64,000 nt of DNA from Umezawaea tangerina. GTDB taxonomy: Bacteria > Actinomycetota > Actinomycetes > Mycobacteriales > Pseudonocardiaceae. Made by a program: the position numbers and the translations under genes. A model generated the notes under the pieces. That model was given only the letters and a program-made list of their open reading frames with translations, did not search any database and was not told the DNA's origin. The stretch spans positions 186,001 through 250,000 of the forward strand of contig NZ_PVTF01000004.1 of the NCBI RefSeq assembly GCF_003002815.1, in the 5' to 3' direction. Shown here piece after piece: positions 57,120 to 64,000 of this stretch; position 1 is the first letter of the stretch, and each line of letters opens with the position of its first letter.

Positions 57120-60026
57120 TCACACCGCGGTGTGCGACGTGGTCCGGGTCCGCGCCAGCCGCGCCCTGACCTGGTCGGCCTCGGGCGCGTCCAGGTCGGT
57201 GAACAGGGCGAGCGCCCGCTGCCAGTGCGACACCGCGCCCGCCGCGCCCTGGCGGTCGAACACGGTGGCGAGCTGGTCGTGCGCGAGGGCCTGGTGGTAG
57301 GGGCTCGCGGCCTCGGTCGCCAACGACAGCGCGGACCGCGCGCTGGCCGCCGCCTCCTCGAACCGGTCCTGGGCCAGCAGCGCGGCCGACAGGTCCGAGT
57401 GGCAGATCGACTCGCCGCACTGCTCGCCGACCTCGCGGTACATGCCCAGCGCCGCGCGCAGCCAGGTCGGCGCCTCGGTGCCGCGCCCGGTGACCAGCAG
57501 GAGCAGCCCGAGGTTGTGGTGGGCGTTGGCCTCGGTCCACCGCGACCCGGCGGCCCTGCTGACCTCGATCGCCTCCCGGTAGTGCGCCTCCGACTCGTCC
57601 ATCCGCTTGAAGTCCTGCAACGTGTCCGCGACCGTCGTCAACGCGCGCGCCTGCTGGTCGAGGTCGCCCGCGGCCCGTGCCACGTCGAGCGCCTCCTGGT
57701 GCCGTTGCAGCGCCTCGTCCTGGCGGCGCAGCCGGAGCAGCGCCGTGCCGAGGTTGAACAGCATCACGAACTTCGCCTTCGACTCGCCGAGCTCCGCGGC
57801 CGCGCGCAGCCCGGACTCGGTGACCCGCAACCAGGTCTCGTGGTCGGTGCGCAGCCAGAAGAACCGCGACAGCGTGTACGCGAGCTGCCAGGCGTGCACG
57901 AGCCACTCGCGGTCGAAGACCGGCTCCGAGCTCGCCGCGGCCAGGTCCGCCACGGCCAGCAGGTTCGCCTCCTCGGTCTCCAGCCAGGTGAGCGCCTCGG
58001 TCGCGTCGGTCAGGCTCGGCACCTCGGTCGGCCGGTGCCGCAGCTCGATCCGCACGCTGCCGCGGCCGATCGGCAGCAGGCCGTCGGCGAGGTCGGCGCA
58101 GTGCAGGTAGTAGTCGAGCATCCGGCCCACGGCCTCGCGCCGCTCGTCGGCCAGCAGCTCCCCGGCCAGCGTCCTGGTGTAGACCCGGACGAGGTCGTGT
58201 GCGCCGTAGCGGCCGGGTTCGCCCGCCGACAGCAGGTTCGCCGCCGCCAGCGCGTCCAGCGCCCGCTGCGCCTGGCCCGCGTCGACCCGCGCCAGTGCGG
58301 CGGCCACGAACTTGGTCACGTGCGGGCCGGGGTGCAGGCCCAGCAGCGCGAGCAGCCGGGCGGCCAGCGGGGGCAGCGCGCGGCGGGAGGCGTCCAGCGC
58401 GACCCGCACCGGGCCCTCGCCGTCCTCCAGGCCGAGCGCGGCGAGCCTGCCGTGCTCGTCGTCCAGCTCCGCCACGAAGTCCGCCACCCGCAGCGTCGGG
58501 GACACGGCGAGCCGGGCGGCGGCGATGCGCAGCGCGAGCGGCAGCCCGTCGCACAGCTCGGCGAGCCTGCGCAGGGCGTCCACCTCGGTGCTCGGCCCGC
58601 GCCCGGCGACCCGGCCCAGCACCTCGACGGCGGCGTCCACGGTGAGCATGTCCAGCTCCACCAGCCGCGCCTCGGCGTGCGCGACGAGCCCCACCAGTCG
58701 CCTGCGGCTGGTGACCACCACGCAGGAGGAGGACCCCGGCAGCAGCGGCAGCAGTTCGGTCGAGCCCAGCACGTTGTCCAGCATCACGAGCATCCGCCGG
58801 TCCGCCACCAGGGTCCGGAACAGCGCCGAGCGCTCCTCGACGGTCACCGGCGCGTCGCCGGGCTGCACGCCGAGCGTGCGCAGGAACCGGTTGAGCACCT
58901 CGCCCGCGTCCAGCGGGTCCTGGTTCGGGTCGTAGCCGTGCAGGTCGACGTAGAGCTGCCCGTCGGGGAAGTCGTCGCGCACCCGGTGCGCCCAGTGCAG
59001 CGCGAGCGCGGTCTTGCCGACCCCGGCCGGGCCGCTGACCACGAGCAGCAGCCCGCCGTCGGGGTCCGCGGCCAGCAGCTCGTCCATCCGGCGCAGCTCG
59101 GCGTCGCGGCCGATCAGCGCGACGGGCGCGCGCGGCAGCTGGGCGGGCACGGTCGGCCGGACCGGGGCGGGCGGCGCGGCGGCGGCCACCACCGGCGCGT
59201 CCTGCCTGCTCGGCTCCGGGTCCTCCCCGGCCAGCACGGCCATCTGCACGCGGCGCAGCTCGGGGCCGGGCTCCACGCCCAGCTCGTCGATCAGCACCCG
59301 CCGCGCCTCGCGGTAGACGGCCAGCGCCTCGGCCTGCCGGTCGGCCTGGCACAGCGCGCGCATCAGCAGCCCGTGGGCGCGTTCGCGCAGCGGCTGGTCG
59401 CCGACCAGCGAGGTGAGCTGGCCGACCAGGTCCGCGCCCTGGCCGAGCGAGAGCCGCAGCTCGGCGCGCTCCTCCAGGACGGCGAACCGGCGTTCCACCA
59501 GCCTGCCGCGCTCGACCTCGGCGAACAGCCCGGCGACACCGCCCAGGGGTTCGGCCCGCCACAGCGCCAGCCCGTCCTCCAGCACGCGGGCCGCGCCTGC
59601 GAGGTCGCCCGCGGCGCGCAGCCGGGTCGCGGTCGTCACTCCGGTCTCGAACACGTCCAGGTCCAGCGCGTCGCGCTCGACCCGCAGCAGGTAGCCGTCG
59701 CCGACCGACGTCAGCAGCTCCGCGGGCGCGCGCCTGGCGCGCCGGGGCTCCAGCGCGCGCCGCAGCCCGGCCACGTAGGTCTGCACGAGGTTCACCGCGC
59801 TGCTCGGCACGGCGTCGCCCCAGACGGCGTTGATGATGTGGTCGCGGGTCACCGGGATGTTGCGGTTGAGCAGCAGCACGGCGAGGACGGCGCGCTGCTT
59901 GGCCGCACCGAGGTCGACCTCGTGACCGGTGCGGAGGACCCGGAGCAGACCGAGTACCTCGAACCTGAGGGACTCGGGGATGTCCTGCGCCACCGACGTG
60001 TCCTTTGCCGAAGTGCTGTGCCCCAC
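57120..60026 (-). CDS. SARP-family regulator (AfsR-like, with NB-ARC and TPR domains)
   Basis: A 968-residue pathway or pleiotropic activator. Residues 20-115 are an OmpR-type winged helix (RFEVLGLLRVLRTGHEVDLG, AKQRAVLAVLLLNRN, LVQTYVAGLRRALEP). Residues about 120-265 are the bacterial transcriptional activator domain (LDLDVFETGVTTATRL, ALYREARRVLIDELGVEPGP-like). Then comes an NB-ARC ATPase (LLVVSGPAGVGKTALALHWA, MLVMLDNVLGS) and C-terminal TPR repeats from about 680. This is the AfsR architecture. Start is GTG 60026. It is upstream of, and on the same strand as, the chitinase but separated by its own stop and the chitinase promoter. Two stem-loops lie in its leader. It may activate cryptic metabolism elsewhere. 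Confidence 0.94.
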   Translation of the reverse strand: MGHSTSAKDTSVAQDIPESLRFEVLGLLRVLRTGHEVDLGAAKQRAVLAVLLLNRNIPVTRDHIINAVWGDAVPSSAVNLVQTYVAGLRRALEPRRARRAPAELLTSVGDGYLLRVERDALDLDVFETGVTTATRLRAAGDLAGAARVLEDGLALWRAEPLGGVAGLFAEVERGRLVERRFAVLEERAELRLSLGQGADLVGQLTSLVGDQPLRERAHGLLMRALCQADRQAEALAVYREARRVLIDELGVEPGPELRRVQMAVLAGEDPEPSRQDAPVVAAAAPPAPVRPTVPAQLPRAPVALIGRDAELRRMDELLAADPDGGLLLVVSGPAGVGKTALALHWAHRVRDDFPDGQLYVDLHGYDPNQDPLDAGEVLNRFLRTLGVQPGDAPVTVEERSALFRTLVADRRMLVMLDNVLGSTELLPLLPGSSSCVVVTSRRRLVGLVAHAEARLVELDMLTVDAAVEVLGRVAGRGPSTEVDALRRLAELCDGLPLALRIAAARLAVSPTLRVADFVAELDDEHGRLAALGLEDGEGPVRVALDASRRALPPLAARLLALLGLHPGPHVTKFVAAALARVDAGQAQRALDALAAANLLSAGEPGRYGAHDLVRVYTRTLAGELLADERREAVGRMLDYYLHCADLADGLLPIGRGSVRIELRHRPTEVPSLTDATEALTWLETEEANLLAVADLAAASSEPVFDREWLVHAWQLAYTLSRFFWLRTDHETWLRVTESGLRAAAELGESKAKFVMLFNLGTALLRLRRQDEALQRHQEALDVARAAGDLDQQARALTTVADTLQDFKRMDESEAHYREAIEVSRAAGSRWTEANAHHNLGLLLLVTGRGTEAPTWLRAALGMYREVGEQCGESICHSDLSAALLAQDRFEEAAASARSALSLATEAASPYHQALAHDQLATVFDRQGAAGAVSHWQRALALFTDLDAPEADQVRARLARTRTTSHTAV

Positions 60027-60140
60027 GCCTTGAGCCTAGAGATCACTTCAGTCCGGCTCCAGTCGCGCTGTAGCCGCATTCTTACGCTAAGCGTGTCCGA
60101 CCAACCACACAGGGCGAAACCCGGTGGGGGAGGTTGGACC

Positions 60141-60243
60141 AGACGGTGGAACCGAACCTCCACCGTCTCCCTGATCGACGTGGGTCGTCCGGCGTGCAAG
60201 GGGCATCCAGCCCGCGGCGGCGGAACGCCGGCCGACCCACGTC
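60141..60243. other. Two stem-loops upstream of the SARP gene
   Basis: Hairpin 1: AGACGGTGG / CCACCGTCT, 60141-60168. Hairpin 2: GACGTGGGTCG-T-CCGGCG paired with CGCCGG-C-CGACCCACGTC, 60177-60243, a long stem with one mismatch and a 31-base loop. They lie 115-217 bases before the SARP start and may be part of its leader RNA. Confidence 0.5.
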
Positions 60244-60253
60244 CCCATCAGAA

Positions 60254-60287
60254 GAAGAGGGCCACCCGGTAGGGGGTGGCCCTCTTC
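60254..60287 (-). terminator. Terminator of the DedA-like gene
   Basis: Perfect 14-bp stem GAAGAGGGCCACCC / GGGTGGCCCTCTTC with loop GGTAGG, 20 bases after the stop. Confidence 0.85.
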
Positions 60288-60307
60288 GCCCTTTCCGGGG
60301 TGTTCTC

Positions 60308-60955
60308 CTAGCCCACCTCTTCAAGCTCGCGGGTCTCCCGCGCACCGGCCTGCTTGCGGCGGCGGCGCAACGCGTAGACCGCGCCCGCCACGGCCACCGC
60401 GCCGAACAGCACCCAGCTCACGCCGCCCAGCACCGACTCGACGTACTTCGCCGACGCGCCCGCCGCCGACCCGATGCCGATGTGCAGGGCGGCCCAGCAC
60501 ACCGCCCCGGCGACGGAGGCGGGCAGGAACCGGCGGTAGGGCAGGTTCGACGCCCCCGCCGAGGCCGGGACGAGGGTCCGCACGACGGGCAGGAAGCGGG
60601 CGGTGAACACCGCGATCCCACCGCGGTCGCGGAGCAGCCCGCCCGCGCGGTCCCAGTGCGCCCGCCCGAGCTTGCGGACGATCCGCGAGTCACGCAGCCG
60701 ATCGCCGTAGCGGCGCCCGAGCAGGTACCCGATGCTGTCGCCCGCCACCGCGCACACCGACACCACCAGCCACATGACCAGGAACCGCGGCACCGTCGTG
60801 ACGGTCGTCGAGGCGATCAGCAGCGAGGCCTCGCCGGGGGCCAGGAACCCCACCCCCAGCGTGCACTCGGCCAGGGTCATCGCCCCGGTCACCGCCACCA
60901 CCGCCGGTTGCGGCAGACCGGCCAGTCCGGCCAGCGCGTCGGTCACGAATCCCAT
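60308..60955 (-). CDS. DedA-family membrane protein
   Basis: A 215-residue DedA/SNARE-associated-family protein with about five helices; such proteins act as lipid scramblases/flippases needed for envelope homeostasis. Motifs: LGVGFLAPGEASLLIAST (re-entrant loop with the membrane Glu), GDSIGYLLGRRYGDRL, FTARFLPVVRTLVPASAGAS (the conserved Arg-containing F.RF.P..R motif) and NLPYRRFLPASVAGAVCWA. ATG 60955 begins MGFVTDALAGL. The upstream rhomboid-like gene overlaps its start in another frame. Only a weak ribosome-binding sequence is visible, which agrees with coupling to the upstream gene. Confidence 0.9.
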   Translation of the reverse strand: MGFVTDALAGLAGLPQPAVVAVTGAMTLAECTLGVGFLAPGEASLLIASTTVTTVPRFLVMWLVVSVCAVAGDSIGYLLGRRYGDRLRDSRIVRKLGRAHWDRAGGLLRDRGGIAVFTARFLPVVRTLVPASAGASNLPYRRFLPASVAGAVCWAALHIGIGSAAGASAKYVESVLGGVSWVLFGAVAVAGAVYALRRRRKQAGARETRELEEVG

Positions 60956-61481
60956 GCTGTCCCCCCAGGAGAAGGGCGCCGGCACCGAGCCCGAGCAGGA
61001 CCGCGGTCCAGTGCTCCGCGGCCGTGAGCCAGTCGCTGTAGAAGAGGTCTGCCACGAGCAGCGCGACGAGCACCGCCGCGATGGCCCGTGAGCGGCGCAG
61101 CAGCGCCAGGGCGCCGGCGGCGCACGCGAGCGCGGCCGAGGCGCCGTAGTCGAGCCGGTGCAGCACGTCCTGCGCGCCGGACAGGCGCGCGAGGCCGAAC
61201 GCGGCGAGCGTGGGCCCGAGGTGGCCCAGCAGGAGGACGAGCAGCGTCGCGGCCGGGCCGACGAGCCGTTCGAGGGTGGCCACCACGAGCACCACCAGCA
61301 GCAGCGTCCACAGGACGTGCGCGAGGTGGTAGGAGCCGAACAGGCTCGCCGGGAGGCGCCACCAGTGGCCGTCCAGCAGGTCCGCGCCGCGGTAGCGGGT
61401 GGCTTCGCGCAACGCCGGGACCAGGCCCACGACGAGGCAGGACACGCCGAGCGCGCCGGAGACGGGGACGTGCCTGGACAT
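60690..61481 (-). CDS. Rhomboid-like membrane protein, 3' end unclear (possible frameshift)
   Basis: From ATG 61481 about 175 residues are clearly a six-helix rhomboid-like membrane protein: HWWRLPASLFGSYHLAHVLW, LERLVGPAATLLVLLLGHLG, the serine-containing LDYGASAALACAAG (GxS) and a C-terminal His in AEHWTAVLLGLGAG. The frame then runs on for about 90 residues, to 60690, through the DedA gene with no membrane character. A run of six G (minus strand) at 60961-60966 precedes this. One extra G would bring a stop at 60943, ending the protein just inside the DedA start; one fewer would fuse it to DedA. The true end is therefore probably near 60943. It may be an active intramembrane serine protease or a pseudoprotease. 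Confidence 0.7.
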   Translation of the reverse strand: MSRHVPVSGALGVSCLVVGLVPALREATRYRGADLLDGHWWRLPASLFGSYHLAHVLWTLLLVVLVVATLERLVGPAATLLVLLLGHLGPTLAAFGLARLSGAQDVLHRLDYGASAALACAAGALALLRRSRAIAAVLVALLVADLFYSDWLTAAEHWTAVLLGLGAGALLLGGQHGIRDRRAGRTGRSAATGGGGGDRGDDPGRVHAGGGVPGPRRGLAADRLDDRHDGAAVPGHVAGGVGVRGGGRQHRVPARAPLRRSAA

Positions 61482-61652
61482 GACGTGGACCCCTTCCCGG
61501 TGAGTGCGTCCAGTTCACCGGAAAGGGGTGGTGCGGACATCGGTCCGCGGTCTACCGCGCGTGATCCCCTGGTCTGACCACGAACCAGACCGGGGTAGGA
61601 CGGGCCCCCTGGCGAAAGGACGGGGAAAGCCCCGTCAGGGGTCCCGGGGTCG

Positions 61653-61865
61653 TCAGGTCAGGTCGAAGCCGCCGAGCTTGGTGGCGCCGAGGAACCGGCC
61701 CCAGGCGGCACCGTCGAAGCCCAGCACCGGGCCGGAGGGGTTCTTCGAGTCCCGCACGCCGGCCGCGCGCGGCGCCAGCGCGATCTCCACGCAGTCGGGT
61801 CCGCTCGCGGAGGACCGGCTGCTCTTGCGCCACGTCGCGTTCGTGAAGTCGACTTCTGGTTCCAC
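61653..61865 (-). CDS. DUF397 domain protein
   Basis: A 70-residue DUF397 protein. The family pattern is clear: ATWRKSSRSSASGPDCVEIA, then VRDSKNPSGPVLGFDGAAWG and RFLGATKLGGFDL. GTG 61865 is the likely start. It is the second gene of a pair with the XRE-family regulator 19 bases upstream. DUF397 proteins in actinomycetes are small partners of Scr1/DUF5753-type regulators and form toxin-antitoxin-like or regulator-effector pairs such as those around BldB/WhiJ. No enzymatic function is known. Confidence 0.9.
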   Translation of the reverse strand: MEPEVDFTNATWRKSSRSSASGPDCVEIALAPRAAGVRDSKNPSGPVLGFDGAAWGRFLGATKLGGFDLT

Positions 61866-61884
61866 TGCGAACTCACTCCAGTCA

Positions 61885-62733
61885 TCAGGAAAGAGCGTGC
61901 GCCACGGTGTCGAGCAGGCGCGCGGAATCGTCCGGATCCAGCGCGGTGGTCGACAGTCGCCCGAAGACGTCCGAGTACCACAGGACATCCGAGGGTTGCT
62001 CCAAATAGACGCCGCTTCTGGTGCTTTCGATGTATACCACGTCGGGATCGAGCCGCTCGGGGAAGCTCAGGATGACGAACGGACCGTCCATCGCCGCGTG
62101 ACCGCCGGAGGTGAAGGGGACCACCTGGAGGGTGACGTTGGGCAGCGCGCCGACTTCCAGCAACCGCCGGACCTGCGCCCGCAGCACCTCGGCCCCACCC
62201 ACGAGCCGCCGCAGCGCGGCCTCGTCGATGACCACGTCGAGCCGCAGCGGGTCCTCCTCGTGCAGCAGCGCCTGGCGGGCGTTGCGCAGCGCGACCCGCC
62301 GGTCCACCTCACCGGGTGACGCCTCCGGCGTCACCTCGCCGATGAGCGCCCGCGTGTACTCCTCGCACTGCAGCAGTCCGGGGATCATCAGCCCCTGGTA
62401 GGTCCGCACCGACTCCGCGTCCGCCTCGAACCCGATGTACCGACCGGGCGCGATGTCGCCGTACTCGTCCCACCAGCCCTTGCGCCGCGCTTCCCGCGCC
62501 AGCTGGACCAGCTCTTCGAGCAGGGCCTCGTCCGCCCCGTACGCGGCGAGCATGTCCCGCACGTCACGCGGCGTCACCCCCACCCGTCCGGTCTCGATCC
62601 GGCTGATCTTCGACGCCGAGCACTCCAGCCGCTCCCCGACCTCCTCGATCGTCAGACCAGCGACTTCCCGCAACCTCCGCAGCTCTTGGACAAGCCGCCG
62701 CTTGCGCAACGTCGGGCTGCTGCCCCGTGCCAT
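61885..62733 (-). CDS. XRE-family regulator with DUF5753 (Scr1-like) domain
   Basis: A 282-residue protein. Residues 10-70 are a helix-turn-helix (LRRLREVAGLTIEEVGERLE, CSASKISRIETGRVGVTPRD). Residues 95-275 are the DUF5753 domain (YIGFEADAESVRTYQGLMIP, GLLQCEEYTRALI, RVALRNARQALLHEEDPLRL, LQVVPFTSGGHAAMDGPFVI). WhiJ/Scr1-like regulators of this kind occur in many copies in actinomycetes and pair with DUF397 genes, as here. ATG 62733 is the start. It is divergent from two small genes; a palindrome in between could be its operator. Confidence 0.92.
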   Translation of the reverse strand: MARGSSPTLRKRRLVQELRRLREVAGLTIEEVGERLECSASKISRIETGRVGVTPRDVRDMLAAYGADEALLEELVQLAREARRKGWWDEYGDIAPGRYIGFEADAESVRTYQGLMIPGLLQCEEYTRALIGEVTPEASPGEVDRRVALRNARQALLHEEDPLRLDVVIDEAALRRLVGGAEVLRAQVRRLLEVGALPNVTLQVVPFTSGGHAAMDGPFVILSFPERLDPDVVYIESTRSGVYLEQPSDVLWYSDVFGRLSTTALDPDDSARLLDTVAHALS

Positions 62734-62808
62734 CTCCTGGTACCTCCTGGGTCATGCACAGTCTGTGACCCCAGCACAACCAAGCAAAGAGACGTCATCC
62801 ATTCGTGT

Positions 62809-62823
62809 ACTGCAACTTGCAGT
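62809..62823. promoter_or_regulatory. Palindrome in divergent promoter of the XRE gene
   Basis: ACTGCAA-C-TTGCAGT, a perfect 7+1+7 inverted repeat, located 75 bases upstream of the XRE regulator ATG and 69 bases upstream of the 24-codon gene on the other strand. A good candidate operator for the regulator. Confidence 0.55.
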
Positions 62824-62891
62824 TCGCCGCCCACCGGTCGCACGCTGCTGGGGTCACGCTCCACCGACACCCGAAGCCGGAGGTCCTCACC

Positions 62892-62966
62892 ATGAGCAGC
62901 GCCGCGGGACGACGCGAATCCGTCGCCTGGAGGATTCCCGCCACCGACCTGGCCGGGGAGCGCTGA
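62892..62966 (+). CDS. 24-residue small protein
   Basis: ATG 62892 is preceded by GGAGG with 8 bases spacing. The frame encodes 24 residues (starts MSSAAGRRES, ends DLAGER) and stops at 62966, two bases before the ATG of the next gene. The good ribosome-binding site and tight junction argue that it is translated, possibly as a leader coupling the next gene. The composition is hydrophilic and no homology is known to me. Confidence 0.55.
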   Translation: MSSAAGRRESVAWRIPATDLAGER

Positions 62967-62968
62967 CC

Positions 62969-63295
62969 ATGTCCGTCACCGTCTTCAGCCAACTCGACAA
63001 GTCCTTGCACGAGCACCTGGCCACGGTCAGCCAGCTCGCCGCCCACGGCGACGACCACTCCGCCGCCGAACTGGCCCGCGCCGAGCTCCCCCGCCTGGTC
63101 GCCACCGTCAAGGCCCTCCTCGACGAACACCAACCCGACGAACACGGCCGCTGCCCCACCTGCCGCACCCGCTGGTGGAGCCGCCGCCTCCCCGCCCCCT
63201 GCCGCGCCTACCTCAGCGCCCAGCTCTGCCTCACCGTCGCAGGCGAACAATCCTCCGGCGGCGGCACCCACCGCCACCTACGCCGCGTCGGCTGA
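62969..63295 (+). CDS. Hypothetical protein with Cys knuckle
   Basis: A 108-residue protein. The first 65 residues are helical (VFSQLDKSLHEHLATVSQLA, AAELARAELPRLVATVKALL) and resemble small actinobacterial proteins found next to XRE/DUF397 pairs. A short CxxC motif follows (GRCPTCRTRWWSRRLPAPCR), with a third Cys nearby and a fourth in AQLC, possibly a zinc site. The C-terminus is basic. ATG 62969. It is divergent from the XRE regulator and probably controlled by it. Function unknown. Confidence 0.75.
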   Translation: MSVTVFSQLDKSLHEHLATVSQLAAHGDDHSAAELARAELPRLVATVKALLDEHQPDEHGRCPTCRTRWWSRRLPAPCRAYLSAQLCLTVAGEQSSGGGTHRHLRRVG

Positions 63296-63555
63296 CAAAG
63301 CCAAAGCCAAAAGCCCGCACCCACCCCACACCCCACAATCCAGCCGCTCCGACCCTTCGGACGGCCAGATCGCACCGGACCGGCCCCTTCCCCGACCCGG
63401 CCCGGTGCGATCACCAAACCAACAACCCAACAAAACCCACCCACCCCAACACACGGCGAGGACACCAGTCAGGCGCAGCCTGATCCCCACCCGGCGCAGC
63501 CGCCACCTCGCATCCGGCGCGGAGCGCCCCACCGCTTCGTCCGCAGCGCAGCAAG
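63296..63555. other. Gene-free region with terminator and start of mini-hairpins
   Basis: A hairpin GATCGCACCGG-A-CCGG / CCGG-C-CCGGTGCGATC (63368-63383 with 63397-63412) probably terminates the preceding gene. The plus strand is unusually C- and A-rich here. From about 63470 small self-complementary units (AGGCGCAGCCT, CGGCGCAGCCG) appear that lead into the ordered array downstream. Confidence 0.55.
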
Positions 63556-63780
63556 GATGCCCTGTCGGCGCCAGCCGATGCCCTGTCCGACGGCGAAGCC
63601 CAGGATGCTTGGTCCAACGGCGAAGCCGAGGATGCCCTGTCCGACGCGCAGCGAGGATGCCCTGTCGGCGAAGCCGATGCCCTGTCAGGCGCAGCCTGAT
63701 GCCCTGTCCGACGCGCAGCGAGGATGCCTTGTCGGCGAAGCCGATGCCCTGTCGGACGTAGTCCGATGCTGGCGTAGCCA
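63556..63780 (+). repeat. GATGCCCTGTC mini-hairpin repeat array
   Basis: Nine near-identical 11-base units GATGCCCTGTC (63556, 63577, 63604, 63631, 63656, 63676, 63698, 63723, 63743; two have one to three changes) plus a partial tenth at 63765. Each is followed by a 9-16-base segment that in most units is a tiny hairpin with a GNA-type triloop: GGCGAAGCC, AGGCGCAGCCT, GGACGTAGTCC, CTGGCGTAGCCAG. Periods are 20-27 bases, not multiples of three. No protein is convincingly encoded. Confidence 0.8.
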
Positions 63781-63812
63781 GACTTACCCCTGCACCCCGA
63801 TCCGAAGCCATC

Positions 63813-63875
63813 TCTATGCTCGCCCAAGCTTGTCAAGATAGCTTCACCGTCTTGACAAGCTTGGGCGAGCATAGA
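63813..63875. repeat. Perfect 26-bp inverted repeat
   Basis: Arms 63813-63838 and 63850-63875 are exact reverse complements over 26 bases, separated by TAGCTTCACCG. The arms contain AAGCTTGTCAAGA. AT content is much higher than in flanking DNA. Immediately follows the mini-hairpin array and is not next to a recognised gene end. Confidence 0.85.
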
Positions 63876-64000
63876 ACACTCGGCGAGCGGGGTGGAGGCA
63901 TGTTCCCTAAACCCGCGAGCCCAACGCCACCACAAGAAGCACCCCAAACCCCGGACCCCGCACAAGCGACCCGGCACCGACCGTGGCGGAACCGACCCCG

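Noticed and set aside
57096-60272. 1058-codon plus-strand frame opposite the SARP regulator
   Set aside because: Antisense shadow of a gene with clear SARP, NB-ARC and TPR domains.
63556-63780. CRISPR array
   Set aside because: The constant unit is only 11 bases, the variable parts are 9-16 bases and self-complementary, and no cas genes are in the window.
63411-63977. 188-codon minus-strand frame through the mini-hairpin array
   Set aside because: Unit periods are not multiples of three, so the apparent repeated peptide shifts frame between units; there is no ribosome-binding site or known family.

Overview
The window is 64 kb of GC-rich chromosomal DNA from an actinomycete. The evidence is frequent GTG and TTG starts, an Lsr2 nucleoid protein, CebR-type and DasR-type operator palindromes, an AfsR-like SARP regulator, a very large LuxR-type (LAL) regulator, and a DUF397 / XRE (Scr1-like) pair. 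The overall style suggests Pseudonocardiaceae (Lentzea, Saccharothrix or Actinosynnema-like); that family assignment is inference, because no rRNA is present. I see no transposase, integrase or CRISPR array. Almost everything is intact chromosomal gene content.

Layout: 1-5.1 kb holds the start of an amino-acid permease, stand-alone trpF, an F420-type nitroreductase, a tRNA-Leu(CAA) with its terminator, a CsoR metal repressor and lsr2. 5.2-12.2 kb holds a fused pabAB gene and, next to it, a tightly coupled three-gene operon: MIO-type aromatic amino-acid ammonia-lyase, flavin-dependent halogenase-like enzyme and feruloyl-CoA-synthetase-like ligase. Together these read as a compact pathway from an aromatic amino acid to a possibly halogenated aryl-acryloyl-CoA. 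12.6-16.5 kb holds a metallophosphoesterase and a three-gene polyamine operon (PLP decarboxylase, AdoMet decarboxylase, aminopropyltransferase-like). 16.5-23.6 kb holds an S9 peptidase, an MprAB-like two-component system, a lipid methyltransferase / DUF1295 pair and a secreted protein. 23.7-25.9 kb is an AbiE-like toxin-antitoxin cassette with repeated operators. 26-28.7 kb is gcvT-glyA under a tandem glycine riboswitch. 28.7-30.4 kb holds small conserved membrane proteins and one unknown.

30.8-36.6 kb is a beta-oxidation locus: AMACR-like racemase and acyl-CoA dehydrogenase on one strand, thiolase and a FadB-like multifunctional enzyme divergently on the other. 36.6-41 kb holds an AraC regulator, an orphan DasR-type palindrome, a DM13 protein, membrane or secreted proteins and an ACT-GNAT acetyltransferase. 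41-45.6 kb is a cellobiose-type regulon (LacI regulator, GH1 beta-glucosidase, sugar-binding lipoprotein, matching operators) in which both ABC permease genes are missing. 46-50.4 kb is a MacB-like ABC exporter with a divergent AraC-GyrI regulator. 50.4-54.4 kb holds a predicted ATPase, the LAL regulator and a small protein. 54.6-60 kb holds a GH18 chitinase with a DasR-like site on its promoter and the SARP regulator. 60.3-61.5 kb holds DedA-like and rhomboid-like membrane proteins with an odd frame relation. 61.6-63.3 kb is the DUF397 / XRE pair and two small genes. The last 0.7 kb is non-coding and carries an unusual mini-hairpin repeat array and a perfect 26-bp inverted repeat.

The most interesting items are the lyase-halogenase-ligase cassette with a non-canonical lyase selectivity pair, the AbiE-like pair with its operator array, the cellobiose operon that lost its permeases, the mini-hairpin array at the right end, the short-variable-arm tRNA-Leu, and the G6 tract at the rhomboid/DedA junction.
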